Source: Cytophagales bacterium (lineage in GTDB: Bacteria; Bacteroidota; Bacteroidia; Cytophagales; Spirosomataceae). From it: a DNA stretch of 64,000 nucleotides. The stretch covers positions 61,249-125,248 of the forward strand of contig JAAFJP010000017.1 of NCBI GenBank assembly GCA_013298125.1, given 5' to 3'. The position numbers and the translations under genes were made by a program. Below the pieces are notes generated by a model, which saw only the letters and a program-made list of their open reading frames with translations, made no database searches and was not told the origin of the DNA. Positions 1-8,928 of this stretch are shown one piece after another (within the stretch, counting starts at the first letter, position 1; each line of letters opens with the position of its first letter).

Positions 1-1049
1 ATCAAGGCACTCACCAAGAAAACCGACCATGCTACCAAGAAGAAAAGGGCTGATTGTGAGCCTTGTAGCCACACATACGTAGCTATCATCAGTACGTAAA
101 TGACGATGAAAAAGGCCACGAAATGAAGTAAAGTAATGGTCAATGAACCTAAGCCAATCCAATGACCAACGAGACAAATGAGAATGAGTCCGATGAGGAT
201 TTTTGAGATTTTTTCAGAATAGGGGAAATATCGTTCTGCATCCAAAAAAGTATTGGCAAACAATAGCCCAAAAGATACGCCCGAGGAGATGAAAATAGGC
301 GTTATTCGATTGAACCATAAGGCTTTATACCAAATGAATTCATGTCCGATTCCTTTATTATACGAGAAAAAACAAGCAAATGAAAATACGTAAATTACAT
401 AATAAAGATACTCTTTGCTTCTGACCGTAAAGTAGATAAAAAAGTTGAAAATTGCCATGACCAACATAATGCCTAAGTAAACACCCTGCATGAGGTCTTT
501 GGGGTGGTTGTCTTCAAAATAAACTTTTAGCGGGGCAACTCTCAAAGGAAAAAGTAGTGGTAAAGAATTTTGGAAACGAATGTAGTAGGTACAGGTTTGT
601 TCGGAGTTGAGATTGAGGTCGAAGAGATAGAAATTAGTATGAAAATCTCGCTTAGAAACGGGTACGTAAACCCCTGATTTTTTTTGAGTTATCTTATTAT
701 TTGCATCAATTCTATAAATATCAATACTGTCCATCACGGGTTCGGACATTTCGAGATAGAGTTTTTGTGTCGATTTATTTTGTAAGGTAAATCTTGCCCA
801 AACTACTGATGAAGTAACTCCAAAATTAGGATTGGGTTGAATACTTTGCGTAAAACGGGCATCCAAATCTGAGCGTGTATGAACCTCCTCGAAAGTCAGG
901 GAAGCCGTTTTATCTTCAAAAACCTCAATTTGTCGTCCAATTCCGATGGCTTCGTAGGGATTATTGATGGTGATTTTGCGTTGAGCAAAGCTCGTTAAGG
1001 TTATGATTGAGAGTAAAATACTGACGAGGTTTCTTTTTATTTTTTTCAT
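1..1049 (-). CDS. 7TMR-DISM-type membrane sensor protein (partial, C-terminus outside window)
   Basis: The frame opens at an ATG at 1049 and stays open to the window edge, so the N-terminal ~349 residues are visible. A signal peptide (MKKIKRNLVSILLSIITLTS, then FAQ) leads into an extracellular beta-rich domain of about 150 residues with the WARF and LYLEMSEP style blocks of the 7TMR-DISM extracellular domain. From about residue 180 hydrophobic helices follow, including YLGIMLVMAIFNFFIYF. Families of this kind couple a periplasmic carbohydrate- or ligand-binding domain to a 7TM region and usually a cytoplasmic histidine kinase or regulator domain. That output domain lies outside the window, so the signalling class cannot be given. 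Confidence 0.75.
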   Translation of the reverse strand, partial: MKKIKRNLVSILLSIITLTSFAQRKITINNPYEAIGIGRQIEVFEDKTASLTFEEVHTRSDLDARFTQSIQPNPNFGVTSSVVWARFTLQNKSTQKLYLEMSEPVMDSIDIYRIDANNKITQKKSGVYVPVSKRDFHTNFYLFDLNLNSEQTCTYYIRFQNSLPLLFPLRVAPLKVYFEDNHPKDLMQGVYLGIMLVMAIFNFFIYFTVRSKEYLYYVIYVFSFACFFSYNKGIGHEFIWYKALWFNRITPIFISSGVSFGLLFANTFLDAERYFPYSEKISKILIGLILICLVGHWIGLGSLTITLLHFVAFFIVIYVLMIATYVWLQGSQSALFFLVAWSVFLVSAL

Positions 1050-1080
1050 ATATCAAGATTTGAGTTGGGATTTTGATTCC

Positions 1081-1262
1081 TGAGAACCTGTTTGAACTTT
1101 TCGTTTTGAGCGATTCGTCGCACCGATGTAAATAGAGTTCATTTTTAATCTGATAGGTCGAAATTTATGAAGCATAGCAGAGCTATGGTGAATAAATTTT
1201 GAATTATCAGGTTGAAAATGAGACTATTTACAACGAAAGGAATAAGTTTAAACAGGTTCTTA
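1081..1262. repeat. Large imperfect palindromic repeat, MITE-like
   Basis: The outer ends GAGAACCTGTTT (left) and AAACAGGTTCTTA (right) are inverted copies. Inside, GTAAATAG / CTATTTAC, then CATTTTTAATCTGATAG against CTATCAGGTT-type sequence, continue the symmetry down to the central palindrome CATAGCAGAGCTATG (1173-1187). The arms are imperfect but pair along most of ~85 nt each. No ORF is contained. It fills most of the gap between the sensor gene and the T9SS cargo gene. Confidence 0.7.
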
Positions 1263-1296
1263 CTCAAACCTACAAATAATCAGGGATTTTTCAAAT

Positions 1297-1333
1297 AAAA
1301 AAGGTTCAAGCGAGTGGCTTGAACCTTTTAAAA
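1297..1333 (-). terminator. Rho-independent terminator of the T9SS cargo gene
   Basis: AAGGTTCAAGC (1301-1311) pairs perfectly with GCTTGAACCTT (1317-1327) around a 5-nt loop. Read on the minus strand the hairpin is followed by a T-rich tract, and it begins about 27 nt past the stop codon of the gene at 1360-2454. Confidence 0.85.
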
Positions 1334-1359
1334 CAGGTTAGAAACCTATGATACTTTTT

Positions 1360-2454
1360 TTAATTTTTTACAAAACTATTCCGAATAATTCTACCGTCCG
1401 ACAGCCCGATTTGAAGGATATATTTCCCTTGGGGCAAGTCGCTGATTTCGTATTGTCCTTTATTGCCCGAAATGGTTTTTACGATTCTTCCCATCAAGTT
1501 ATAAATCGTAGTATTTTCGATTTGCTCAGTATCTTCAAAATTGATTTTCAGGATGTTAGCCGTTGGATTTGGGAATAATGAGATTGTTCCATCCCCATCT
1601 TTAATAACACTTTCTATTCTTGTATAGCTGAATTGTCCATCAAAATCTACTTGTTTTAAACGGTAATAGTTGATGCCTTTTAGTGGGCTTTCGTCCATGA
1701 AAGTATAATCATTTCTTAACTCAACTGTTCCTCTTCCTTTGATTTTACCAATTGATTCAAAATCAATCGCATTTTTACTTCTTTCTACTTCAAAATAATC
1801 ATTGTCTTTTTCAGAAGCCGTTGCCCATTTCAAAACGGTTTGTTGACTTTCGGTGATATTGGCTTTGAAGGAGATTAGGGTGATGGGGAGAGGGGCTGTC
1901 CCGTTTAGGCTGAGAGTGTTGGTTATTCTTAAAGTTCCTGCATTTGTTGCACCAGCAGACCCATATGCATAGATTCTAAATCGTACAGTAGTTGAACTTG
2001 GCACAGTACCAAGAACCATCGAAAGATTAAAAGAACCTACTCCCGCTGAACCTGATGTTCCGAATGTTCCTGTTGATTGAGTAATTTCTGGATTAGCCCC
2101 TACTTGTGTTCTGAATTCATAATTATTAGGTCCCGTAGCACTTTTTTGCCAATTAAGAACTAAATTGGTAGGAATAATAGTATATGTGGCATTTGGAGTG
2201 ACTGTAAATTCATAATAATCATTTACATCAAAAGTAGTTAGATTCCATGCACTTGAGTTATAACCACCAGCTGCACTTTCAGGTGTCAAACCACTTCCTC
2301 TGACCAAACTCGTAGCTGTTACTTCTGGAAGAGTAGTAGTTGGAGGTACGTTAGCAGTTATACCAGAAAGTGAGGTAACATTATAAGTTACAATTTGTCC
2401 CACCCCAACAAAACCCATCAAACTCAACCCCAAACTCAATAAAAACTTATTCAT
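1360..2454 (-). CDS. T9SS type A sorting-domain secreted protein
   Basis: This 364-residue secreted protein begins with a signal peptide (MNKFLLSLGLSLMGFVGVGQ). Residues ~20-190 form a beta-rich region of the choice-of-anchor style. A second beta domain (~190-285, starting PLPITLISFKANI and containing KWATASEKDNDYFEVERS) is the module usual before sorting domains in Cytophagia. The last ~75 residues are a Por-type sorting domain (LFPNPT, then IYNLMGRIV, ending with a positively charged RNSFVKN). Export by the type IX system to the cell surface or medium is therefore likely. No catalytic motif is visible, so the substrate or function is unknown. It has its own terminator. Confidence 0.85.
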   Translation of the reverse strand: MNKFLLSLGLSLMGFVGVGQIVTYNVTSLSGITANVPPTTTLPEVTATSLVRGSGLTPESAAGGYNSSAWNLTTFDVNDYYEFTVTPNATYTIIPTNLVLNWQKSATGPNNYEFRTQVGANPEITQSTGTFGTSGSAGVGSFNLSMVLGTVPSSTTVRFRIYAYGSAGATNAGTLRITNTLSLNGTAPLPITLISFKANITESQQTVLKWATASEKDNDYFEVERSKNAIDFESIGKIKGRGTVELRNDYTFMDESPLKGINYYRLKQVDFDGQFSYTRIESVIKDGDGTISLFPNPTANILKINFEDTEQIENTTIYNLMGRIVKTISGNKGQYEISDLPQGKYILQIGLSDGRIIRNSFVKN

Positions 2455-2510
2455 ACTCTCAAAAATTAGATTTAAACGATAAGATAAAGATAATTAGTTT
2501 TCTAATATTT

Positions 2511-2548
2511 TTAACTTCTCGAAAGTTTTTTTACTTTCGAGAAGTTAA
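2511..2548 (-). terminator. 16-bp perfect hairpin, member of a 13-bp-arm repeat family
   Basis: TTAACTTCTCGAAAGT (2511-2526) and its exact complement (2533-2548) flank a T6 loop. The hairpin starts 14 nt past the stop codon of the minus-strand nuclease gene ending at 2563, so it probably ends that transcript. Its core arm ACTTCTCGAAAGT recurs at 33558-33590 and, with one paired change, at 33514-33546. Confidence 0.7.
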
Positions 2549-2562
2549 GTGAAGAGTAATTT

Positions 2563-5500
2563 TTACATTCCCAAAGTCAAAGTAAATGCCGCTACCCAAT
2601 TTAGTATTCCCTTTAAATTCAGTGACTTAGCTTGTGCAGTTATATCTACCGTTACGGTATTTCCTGAGTTAATCACTACGTCATCTGATGATGTTGGAAC
2701 ACAACCACAACTCCAAGTAGAAGTTGATGACCAGTTACCACTTGCTATACTCGTGATAACGGGCGGAGCTACATATTCATAACGAGCAATCGTAGGATAA
2801 TGGTCAGAAGTTGTATTGGCATAATTTGTAATTGATGGTCTGAAACTTGTAACTGACCCTGCCATATATTTAAAACCAAAACCACTACCTGTTAATTCAT
2901 TTGAAAGTATTTGATGGTCAATATAGTCTGAAAATGATGCTGTACTTGCACAATAAGAATCGCTCAATGCCTTAGAAATCGGATTCCAAGAAGGATTTGG
3001 ACGTGTTCCGTTTATAGCCGTTTCATTTGGATTGGCGTACAAGAATGGAGCATAACTACTAATTAATTGATTGCAAGCAGTTGTAGCAATTGATTTATCA
3101 ACATCATCATTCAAATCACCAATTACAATAGTTTTGCGAGTTGGATATTGGGCTTGTAAGGTATCATACATAGCTCTGACATCAAACTGACGGCGAGCAT
3201 AGTCATCTAAGGCAGAACCCGCTTTTGCGTGTAAGCCCACTAATAAAACAGTATCTATCTGACTATTGATATTGACCTTAGCCATAAACATAAATGGTTT
3301 ACGACCTGATGCCCAAAACTGGCTTGGTGTTCCCGTTGGAGGATAAGTTGCGGGCGTAAACCCACTAAACATTGGTCTTGAAAATACTTTTGTAACAACG
3401 CTATTTTTATATATTACACAGACTCTTTGAGCATTAGTCAGGTCTCCTCCGCTCGTAGAAACAGCATTTGAACATTCTCCTGAATAAGTATTTGCTCCAA
3501 AAGTAATGTTTAAGCCTTGAATTAGTTTTCCAAATGACGTAGTATTATCAGACGGATTAGCTGAATTATACTGACAAATTTCTTGTAGCATATATATATC
3601 TGCTCCTACTCCATTCAAAACAGTTTGGGCATTGGTCTGTTGAAGAATCTTATCGGTAGGTCCATTTGAGGATGAGGGGTGTCCAAGCCACTCAATGTTC
3701 CAGTTCATAATATCTAATTTTGTAGGCGAGTCCGTAAAAGTAGTAACTCCACAACTACTTGGTCCAGCACAAGAAGTGCCGCTGGCACTCAAATCTGATA
3801 AATTACGTGGGAAAATTTGTAGCTTATCAGCAGTATTGACATTAGATGTATTAGTTTGAACAAATCGACCTAAAACGCCTGTAATATCTTGTGTAACAGT
3901 ATTTGGAATAGTTGCACCTATCAAGCCCGTTGAGTTTGCATCAATACGTATTTCGGTGGCATCTTGATTATTACAAAGTACGATTCCGTAATTTAAAGCA
4001 GACCCAAAAGTTCCAGAAGAAGAAAAATTAGAAGAAATGATTTTGATTAAACGTCCTTCATTGGCACACATAAAATCATAAAGAGTTGTACCCATTGGAT
4101 TATTAGCATCAAAAATAAGCGGTGTAAGAGTTGTTCCAGATGATATTTTAGTCATACACGTTAAAGTAGTCATTTGTACTTCTCCATTAAATCTTGCGGG
4201 TGTACCCGTCAATTTCACTTGGTCACCGACTGCTAAATCATTACTCGTTACTACGTTAGAAGAGAATACTGCTATTCCTCCAGTTGCATCTTGAACATAA
4301 AATTTATTAGGACTAAAAACGGCAGTAACCGTGCCAGCGATAATTTTACTCCCTAATCCTGCGGATGTTCCAGGATAAGTTTGTTGTACAGGTATCAATG
4401 TTCTGAAAGATGCAATATCAACTGTTGTTCCACATTCTGCCCCTACTTTTCCAGCGATGGCTACATTCGCAGAAGCCGTTGTACTCACATTTGTAATATT
4501 TTGACCTGTGAAATTTCCTTCTGTTGTACCCTTCAAACGTACATCAATTGTGGTAGTTGCAACACTTCCAGACGTTTGAGGCAAAGTTAAAGTATTGGCA
4601 TAAGCCCCTGCACCCGTTTTGATTTCAAAATCTGTTGGTGCAGTAATGGTAATATCGCTTACTAAATTATTACCTTCAACTGTGTACGATTGTGAAGCAG
4701 AAGGTACGCCGACAAGGGTATAAAATTTTGACAATGTTCCTGTTGTAGTAATTACAGGTGGAGGTACAGCGGTAACCGAACCCGATAGGGCTACATTTAC
4801 AGGAGTTGTCACACCACCGCCACTATTAGTTACATTACCTGCATAACCACTACCAATGGCTAATCCAGCTTTGAGACGTGCGTAAAGGGTTGTATTTGCC
4901 AATGCCCCTCCTGTGTATGCAACTGTTACATTATCAGCAAATTCATTTGTTACCCCAGTTTTAGATACCTCAAAATTTGTTGGGGCAGTCACGGTAATAT
5001 CACCAGCAGATGGCGTTAAAACCGAACCAGAAAGGGTATATGTACTTGACGTTGAAGGTCCACTTCCAAATACATAGTTGAAGGCTGGGACGGTCGTTGG
5101 AGTAGCAGTTAGGGTTGGGGTTAAATTTACAACTGTTCCATTCAATGTGACATCATCAAACCTAAGTGTTCCTGTTGAAGCTGGCACTCCCCCACTTACA
5201 CTTGTTGTACCAAAAGGATAAAGCCTAAATGTTACTTTACCTCCGTTACCCACTACAATAGGCGATGTAAAAGTCCAAGGTAAAATAGCACCAGGGCTTG
5301 CAGGATTAGTAGATACTGGCATATCAACTCTTGTGGAATTAAAATTATTAGCATCTGCGCTATACGACACAATCAATGAATTTGGAGCAGTTCCACTTCC
5401 CTGCCTAAAAAAGGATAAAGAAGTTAGATTCAATCCAAAACCACTATTGGCTGTAATACTAAACTCTATGTAACTATTATCATTTCTACTTGCAGTAATA

Positions 5501-5712
5501 CTCATACCATTATTACTGAAGAAATTTGCAAGACTGGCACAAGTAATATTACTTCTTGTCAAAGGAGCGACAGCTGCATTAGTTACTGCACTAAATGTGT
5601 TACCCTGCGTCGGACAAGCACCTGTCCCCGTAAAAGCATTTGAAGTCAATAATTGACTAAACGAATTAAAATTCAGTAAAATATAACTGAGCAACAATAA
5701 TAATTTTTTCAT
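2563..5712 (-). CDS. Secreted endonuclease/exonuclease/phosphatase-family protein with OB-fold and Ig-like repeats
   Basis: This 1049-residue exported protein has a signal peptide (MKKLLLLLSYILLNFNSFSQ) and a beta-rich N-terminal domain (~20-195). Two tandem repeats of ~110 residues follow (~195-420), sharing ITVTAPTNFEV / ITITAPTDFEI cores. An OB-fold-like segment (~450-530, KFYVQDATGGIAVF) comes next. The catalytic region (~665-990) has the EEP signatures: MNWNIEWLG, MLQEI, GLHAKAGS, VIGDLNDDV and SDHYP. EEP enzymes cleave phosphodiester bonds in nucleic acids or lipids, and the OB domain favours extracellular nucleic acid. The final ~55 residues start a further SSTSTWSCG module that stops abruptly (ending FTLTLGM). 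No T9SS sorting domain follows, so the C-terminus may be truncated. Confidence 0.85.
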   Translation of the reverse strand: MKKLLLLLSYILLNFNSFSQLLTSNAFTGTGACPTQGNTFSAVTNAAVAPLTRSNITCASLANFFSNNGMSITASRNDNSYIEFSITANSGFGLNLTSLSFFRQGSGTAPNSLIVSYSADANNFNSTRVDMPVSTNPASPGAILPWTFTSPIVVGNGGKVTFRLYPFGTTSVSGGVPASTGTLRFDDVTLNGTVVNLTPTLTATPTTVPAFNYVFGSGPSTSSTYTLSGSVLTPSAGDITVTAPTNFEVSKTGVTNEFADNVTVAYTGGALANTTLYARLKAGLAIGSGYAGNVTNSGGGVTTPVNVALSGSVTAVPPPVITTTGTLSKFYTLVGVPSASQSYTVEGNNLVSDITITAPTDFEIKTGAGAYANTLTLPQTSGSVATTTIDVRLKGTTEGNFTGQNITNVSTTASANVAIAGKVGAECGTTVDIASFRTLIPVQQTYPGTSAGLGSKIIAGTVTAVFSPNKFYVQDATGGIAVFSSNVVTSNDLAVGDQVKLTGTPARFNGEVQMTTLTCMTKISSGTTLTPLIFDANNPMGTTLYDFMCANEGRLIKIISSNFSSSGTFGSALNYGIVLCNNQDATEIRIDANSTGLIGATIPNTVTQDITGVLGRFVQTNTSNVNTADKLQIFPRNLSDLSASGTSCAGPSSCGVTTFTDSPTKLDIMNWNIEWLGHPSSSNGPTDKILQQTNAQTVLNGVGADIYMLQEICQYNSANPSDNTTSFGKLIQGLNITFGANTYSGECSNAVSTSGGDLTNAQRVCVIYKNSVVTKVFSRPMFSGFTPATYPPTGTPSQFWASGRKPFMFMAKVNINSQIDTVLLVGLHAKAGSALDDYARRQFDVRAMYDTLQAQYPTRKTIVIGDLNDDVDKSIATTACNQLISSYAPFLYANPNETAINGTRPNPSWNPISKALSDSYCASTASFSDYIDHQILSNELTGSGFGFKYMAGSVTSFRPSITNYANTTSDHYPTIARYEYVAPPVITSIASGNWSSTSTWSCGCVPTSSDDVVINSGNTVTVDITAQAKSLNLKGILNWVAAFTLTLGM

Positions 5713-5922
5713 GGGGGAATGTGTTTTTAGCGTTGAAGTGAATAATAAACAAATTTACAATAATTCACATACAGCTTAACTAAGAATTAGATAAATAAAA
5801 TGTTAAAATAATTTTATGGAAATAGTAAAATAAAATAAGGTATGGATGGGTAATCTTCTTTGAAGCCGTATCTGGGATTTGTATCGGTATAACCTTGTTA
5901 TATAATATTTTTTCAGAAAATA

Positions 5923-5988
5923 GGGTCACTTAACAAATAACTCTAAATCAAAATAGAATTTGAGTTAGAGTTATTTACTGAGTGACCC
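5923..5988. repeat. Palindromic repeat in the gap 5713-6102
   Basis: GGGTCACT (5923-5930) and AGTGACCC (5981-5988) close a hairpin whose arms continue through AAATAACTCTAA and TTAGAGTTATTT. It lies downstream of the minus-strand lipoprotein gene (stop at 6103) and could end that transcript, although it sits ~115 nt away and lacks a neat T tract. Nothing else recognisable is in this 390-bp AT-rich gap. Confidence 0.6.
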
Positions 5989-6102
5989 TGAGTATTTGTC
6001 AAAAATAATTTATGTTATTTGAAAACTAAATATATCCATAACTACTTGATAATCATTATTTTATGAATATATTTTTCACTTAACCACTTATAGATTTAAA
6101 AC

Positions 6103-6591
6103 TTAACGTTTACGCTTCTTACGTTTAACAGCCTTTACAGCAGCAGCACCTGATGATGAGGCGGCTGGTATAATTTCTTCTCCGCCACCACCAGAATTTC
6201 TTATTTGTCTGATTCTTTCCTCCAAATCCACAATAACACGGGCAGACATTTCTCTACTGGCATCATTGGCTTCATTCAAAGACTTGTAAGCCGCTTGAAG
6301 TTTGTCATAATCTGAGTTCAACTCGCCATACTTTTTGCTCAACGACTCAAAATTATCCTTACCTTCTTCTTGGCATTTTACATAATCTTCGTTCTTTCTC
6401 TTGAACTGACTTTCCATGCTGAAACGGTAACTACTCAATTCTGCATTTTCTTGACGTTCTTTTTGTACTTGTGCCTCCAATCGACGAGCTTGGTCTTGAA
6501 GGTCAGTGATTTGTTTGGTATCAGTACAGCTACTCAAAAAAGCGAGCGTTGCTACTGATAAAAGTAAGGAAATCTTTTTCATGAATATCAT
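6103..6591 (-). CDS. Coiled-coil lipoprotein
   Basis: The 162-residue product has a lipoprotein signal peptide ending LAFLSSC, so it should be lipid-anchored after cleavage before the Cys. Residues ~25-130 are a charged heptad-rich coiled coil (for example ITDLQDQARRLEAQVQKE). The tail is Gly/Ala/Ser then strongly basic (VKRKKRKR), which could contact peptidoglycan or anionic lipid. A second ATG three codons in (6582) gives the more usual MKKISLLL start. The gene lies 18 nt after the M56 peptidase gene on the same strand and is probably cotranscribed with it. No catalytic motif is visible. Confidence 0.75.
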   Translation of the reverse strand: MIFMKKISLLLSVATLAFLSSCTDTKQITDLQDQARRLEAQVQKERQENAELSSYRFSMESQFKRKNEDYVKCQEEGKDNFESLSKKYGELNSDYDKLQAAYKSLNEANDASREMSARVIVDLEERIRQIRNSGGGGEEIIPAASSSGAAAVKAVKRKKRKR

Positions 6592-6609
6592 TCTGTGTTA
6601 TGGGTTATC

Positions 6610-8595
6610 TTATTTTTCTTCTAATTTATTAATTTTTTTTGTAGAAATCAAAATTACGCCTTTTTTTCCTTTATCGCCGTATTTTGCCTTTGCCGTTTCT
6701 ACATCCATGACCTCCAATTTTTCAATATTTTCAACTGGAACATTTTTGTGTAAGTACCCCGAATCAGCTACTTTACCGTCAATGACATAGATAGCATTCG
6801 TAGGAAAATCTGCCGATGGTGTGCATTTTTCTACTTTGGGTAAGGGCTTGTTATCCACAAAATACTCGACATCTTTATACTCTCTTTTCGGAAGAACAGT
6901 TTTTTCCAAAACATTCAAATTGTAAATCCCATTACGAGCTAATTCTCCAAACTGAGACACTAACTTCTCTCCATCTTCGGGCGACCAATAATCTAAGTTT
7001 AGAATGGACTTTACATTTACATCATTCCAATTGTAATCCTTTGCAACAAAAGTGCCATTTATTTTGTACAATGGACGTTTTGATAATTCTAATTCTTGCG
7101 TACGGTTTAATTCTTTGATGACATCCTCTTTGCAGTAGAACCATTTGGTTTTGGGGGTAATGATTAGGTTACCTTTTCGGTCTGTTGCCATTCCAACTTT
7201 GTATTTTGTCTCGTCTTTTAGCCTAAAAGTGTTATTTTCAAAATAGATGGTTGTATGTTTCGTAAAGTGATTAAGCATATACACGTCAGAAGTAATACCA
7301 TTAAATTTAAATCTCACTTGGAAAGTCCCGCAATCTTGTCTGTAACTTGAATCACTTTCGATAAAAGTATTTTTAATATCTAAATTTTGATACTCTGTCA
7401 TTGCAATTCCTTGAAAATTCGTGTTAAAAGCTCTTTTATCTTTAATAACTTGAACCTCAACTCCTTCAATTCCTTTTTTAGTTTCTGGATTTAAAACTTC
7501 AATAAGCGTAGAATTGAAATACCCTTTTTTCTTTATTGTAGAATCTTGTTTGTGAGAAACTGTTATGAAATTTTTATCATCTTCTAAGAAATAATCTTCG
7601 TCTTCATTTTTATTAACAATTGGTTCATTGAAAGTCGAAATAAACTCGACCGTCTCCACCATCTCCTTCACATTTTCAACCACCGATTTCCTGGCATCAA
7701 AAGGCTTGGCTTTGGAGATATTGAAGGCTAAAATCAACATTGCCCCCAAAGGAATGATGACAAAATATTTAACCAAATGTAGTTTTGAAGAACGTTCACG
7801 ATTCATCATTTTGATACGGAGTTTTAGGTCTGAAAAATTAAAATTATTAGAAACTATAACTGGATTTAATCCGCTTATTTTCAATAGATTATACTGATAA
7901 TGACGACTATCAAATCCTTGATTCAAGACAGTTTGGTCGGTCAAAAATTCAAGATTTTGTTTCAAGAATTTCCTTAAAATCCAAGCCAGAGGATTTATCC
8001 AAAATAGGATGCAAAATACCTCCACCAACATCACGTCCAACGAGTGTAACTGTCGCACGTGTACGTACTCATGGGCAAGAATTTCTGATAAATCTTCCTC
8101 AGAATGTTTATTGATATTGATGAAAATATACTTAAAAAACGAAAATGGACTAATATCTTTCGATAAATTTCTGACGGTTATTTGATTGATAATAAGAGGT
8201 TTAGAGGTCTTTAATAAACTGAAAATACTAAAAAATTGAACGATTAATTTGCACAAGAGAACCACCATTCCCGAAAGGAAAATTGCTCGAAGAATATCTC
8301 CATAGCTCAGTAAAACAGTAGGGGAGGAGGGAGTTGAAACCATTTTTTGCGATGGAATAATCTCCTGATGCTGAAAACTCAAATCTGGAATCGCCTTAAC
8401 TATGGTTGTATTGCTAATTTCTTGATGCTGACTCACAAAATCAGAAATATTTAATAATGGCAGCGTCATTGAGCCAATGATTGCCAAAAGAAAATAGATT
8501 CTATTGAGTTGATAGAAGGTATTTTTACGAAGAAATCCCCAGTAAATCATCAAGAAAATGCTGAGACAAATATGGGCTTTGAGTAGATAAATCAT
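6610..8595 (-). CDS. M56 family (BlaR1/MecR1-like) membrane metallopeptidase
   Basis: This 661-residue membrane protein has N-terminal helices, then the zinc-protease motif HEYVH at residues 175-179 inside AHEYVHVRQLHSLD, and a following hydrophobic helix (VFCILFWINPLAWIL). Another transmembrane helix (~275-295) ends the peptidase region. The periplasmic part carries a carboxypeptidase-regulatory-like segment (~365-400). Its C-terminus (IYVIDGK ... VEVMDVETAKAKYG ... KKGVILISTKK) resembles a TonB-receptor plug rather than a penicillin-binding sensor. In BlaR1 systems the peptidase relieves repression by a BlaI partner, and a BlaI gene lies just upstream at 8929-9291. Ligand sensing here must differ from beta-lactam sensing; this is inference. 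Confidence 0.85.
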   Translation of the reverse strand: MIYLLKAHICLSIFLMIYWGFLRKNTFYQLNRIYFLLAIIGSMTLPLLNISDFVSQHQEISNTTIVKAIPDLSFQHQEIIPSQKMVSTPSSPTVLLSYGDILRAIFLSGMVVLLCKLIVQFFSIFSLLKTSKPLIINQITVRNLSKDISPFSFFKYIFININKHSEEDLSEILAHEYVHVRQLHSLDVMLVEVFCILFWINPLAWILRKFLKQNLEFLTDQTVLNQGFDSRHYQYNLLKISGLNPVIVSNNFNFSDLKLRIKMMNRERSSKLHLVKYFVIIPLGAMLILAFNISKAKPFDARKSVVENVKEMVETVEFISTFNEPIVNKNEDEDYFLEDDKNFITVSHKQDSTIKKKGYFNSTLIEVLNPETKKGIEGVEVQVIKDKRAFNTNFQGIAMTEYQNLDIKNTFIESDSSYRQDCGTFQVRFKFNGITSDVYMLNHFTKHTTIYFENNTFRLKDETKYKVGMATDRKGNLIITPKTKWFYCKEDVIKELNRTQELELSKRPLYKINGTFVAKDYNWNDVNVKSILNLDYWSPEDGEKLVSQFGELARNGIYNLNVLEKTVLPKREYKDVEYFVDNKPLPKVEKCTPSADFPTNAIYVIDGKVADSGYLHKNVPVENIEKLEVMDVETAKAKYGDKGKKGVILISTKKINKLEEK

Positions 8596-8626
8596 GGTAT
8601 TTTGATTTTTTTTTGATTATTTTGGG

Positions 8627-8921
8627 TAAGGACGTATCGCATACCAATGCTGTCAATTTAAGGTTTTGCTTCTGTCAAAATATACTTAGGGAAATTGTAA
8701 ATAATAAACTACCAAGTTAGATTTGCCAATTTTTAAAAAATTGGCAAATCTTTACTAAACGAAAATGGTACTTTTAATTTTACAATTTCCCTTAATAACC
8801 CCGTTTGAACGCTGGTAGGGTTTTGAACCCTACCAGCGTTAGTCGGACAAATTTCTTAAATTGACTGCACTGGTATCGTATATACCCGTTTCGTTTGAGC
8901 TTGTGCGATACGCCCCTACAA
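8627..8921. mobile_element. MITE-like palindromic element, copy 1 (interrupted)
   Basis: The left end ACGTATCGCATACCAATGC continues TGTCAATTTAAGG; the right end is its inverted counterpart ending GATACGCCCCTACA. The core contains the perfect hairpin CGCTGGTAGGGTT / AACCCTACCAGCG (8809-8840). An inverted copy with the same ends, the same hairpin and the same joining sequence lies at 49499-49658. Copy 1 is longer because a second palindrome is inserted at 8686-8793 and a short extra stretch (~8875-8900) interrupts the right end. No ORF is encoded. It occupies the gap between blaI and the M56 gene. Confidence 0.8.
8686..8793. mobile_element. Palindromic element nested inside MITE copy 1
   Basis: The ends TTAGGGAAATTGTAAA and TTTACAATTTCCCTTAA are inverted repeats. 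The centre is a second perfect hairpin, AGATTTGCCAATTTTT pairing with AAAAATTGGCAAATCT. The uninterrupted copy at 49.5 kb reads straight through this point (TCAAAATATATTTAATAACC in matching orientation), so the insertion point is a TTAA-like site and the flanking TTA could be a target duplication. Confidence 0.7.
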
Positions 8922-8928
8922 ATTGCAC

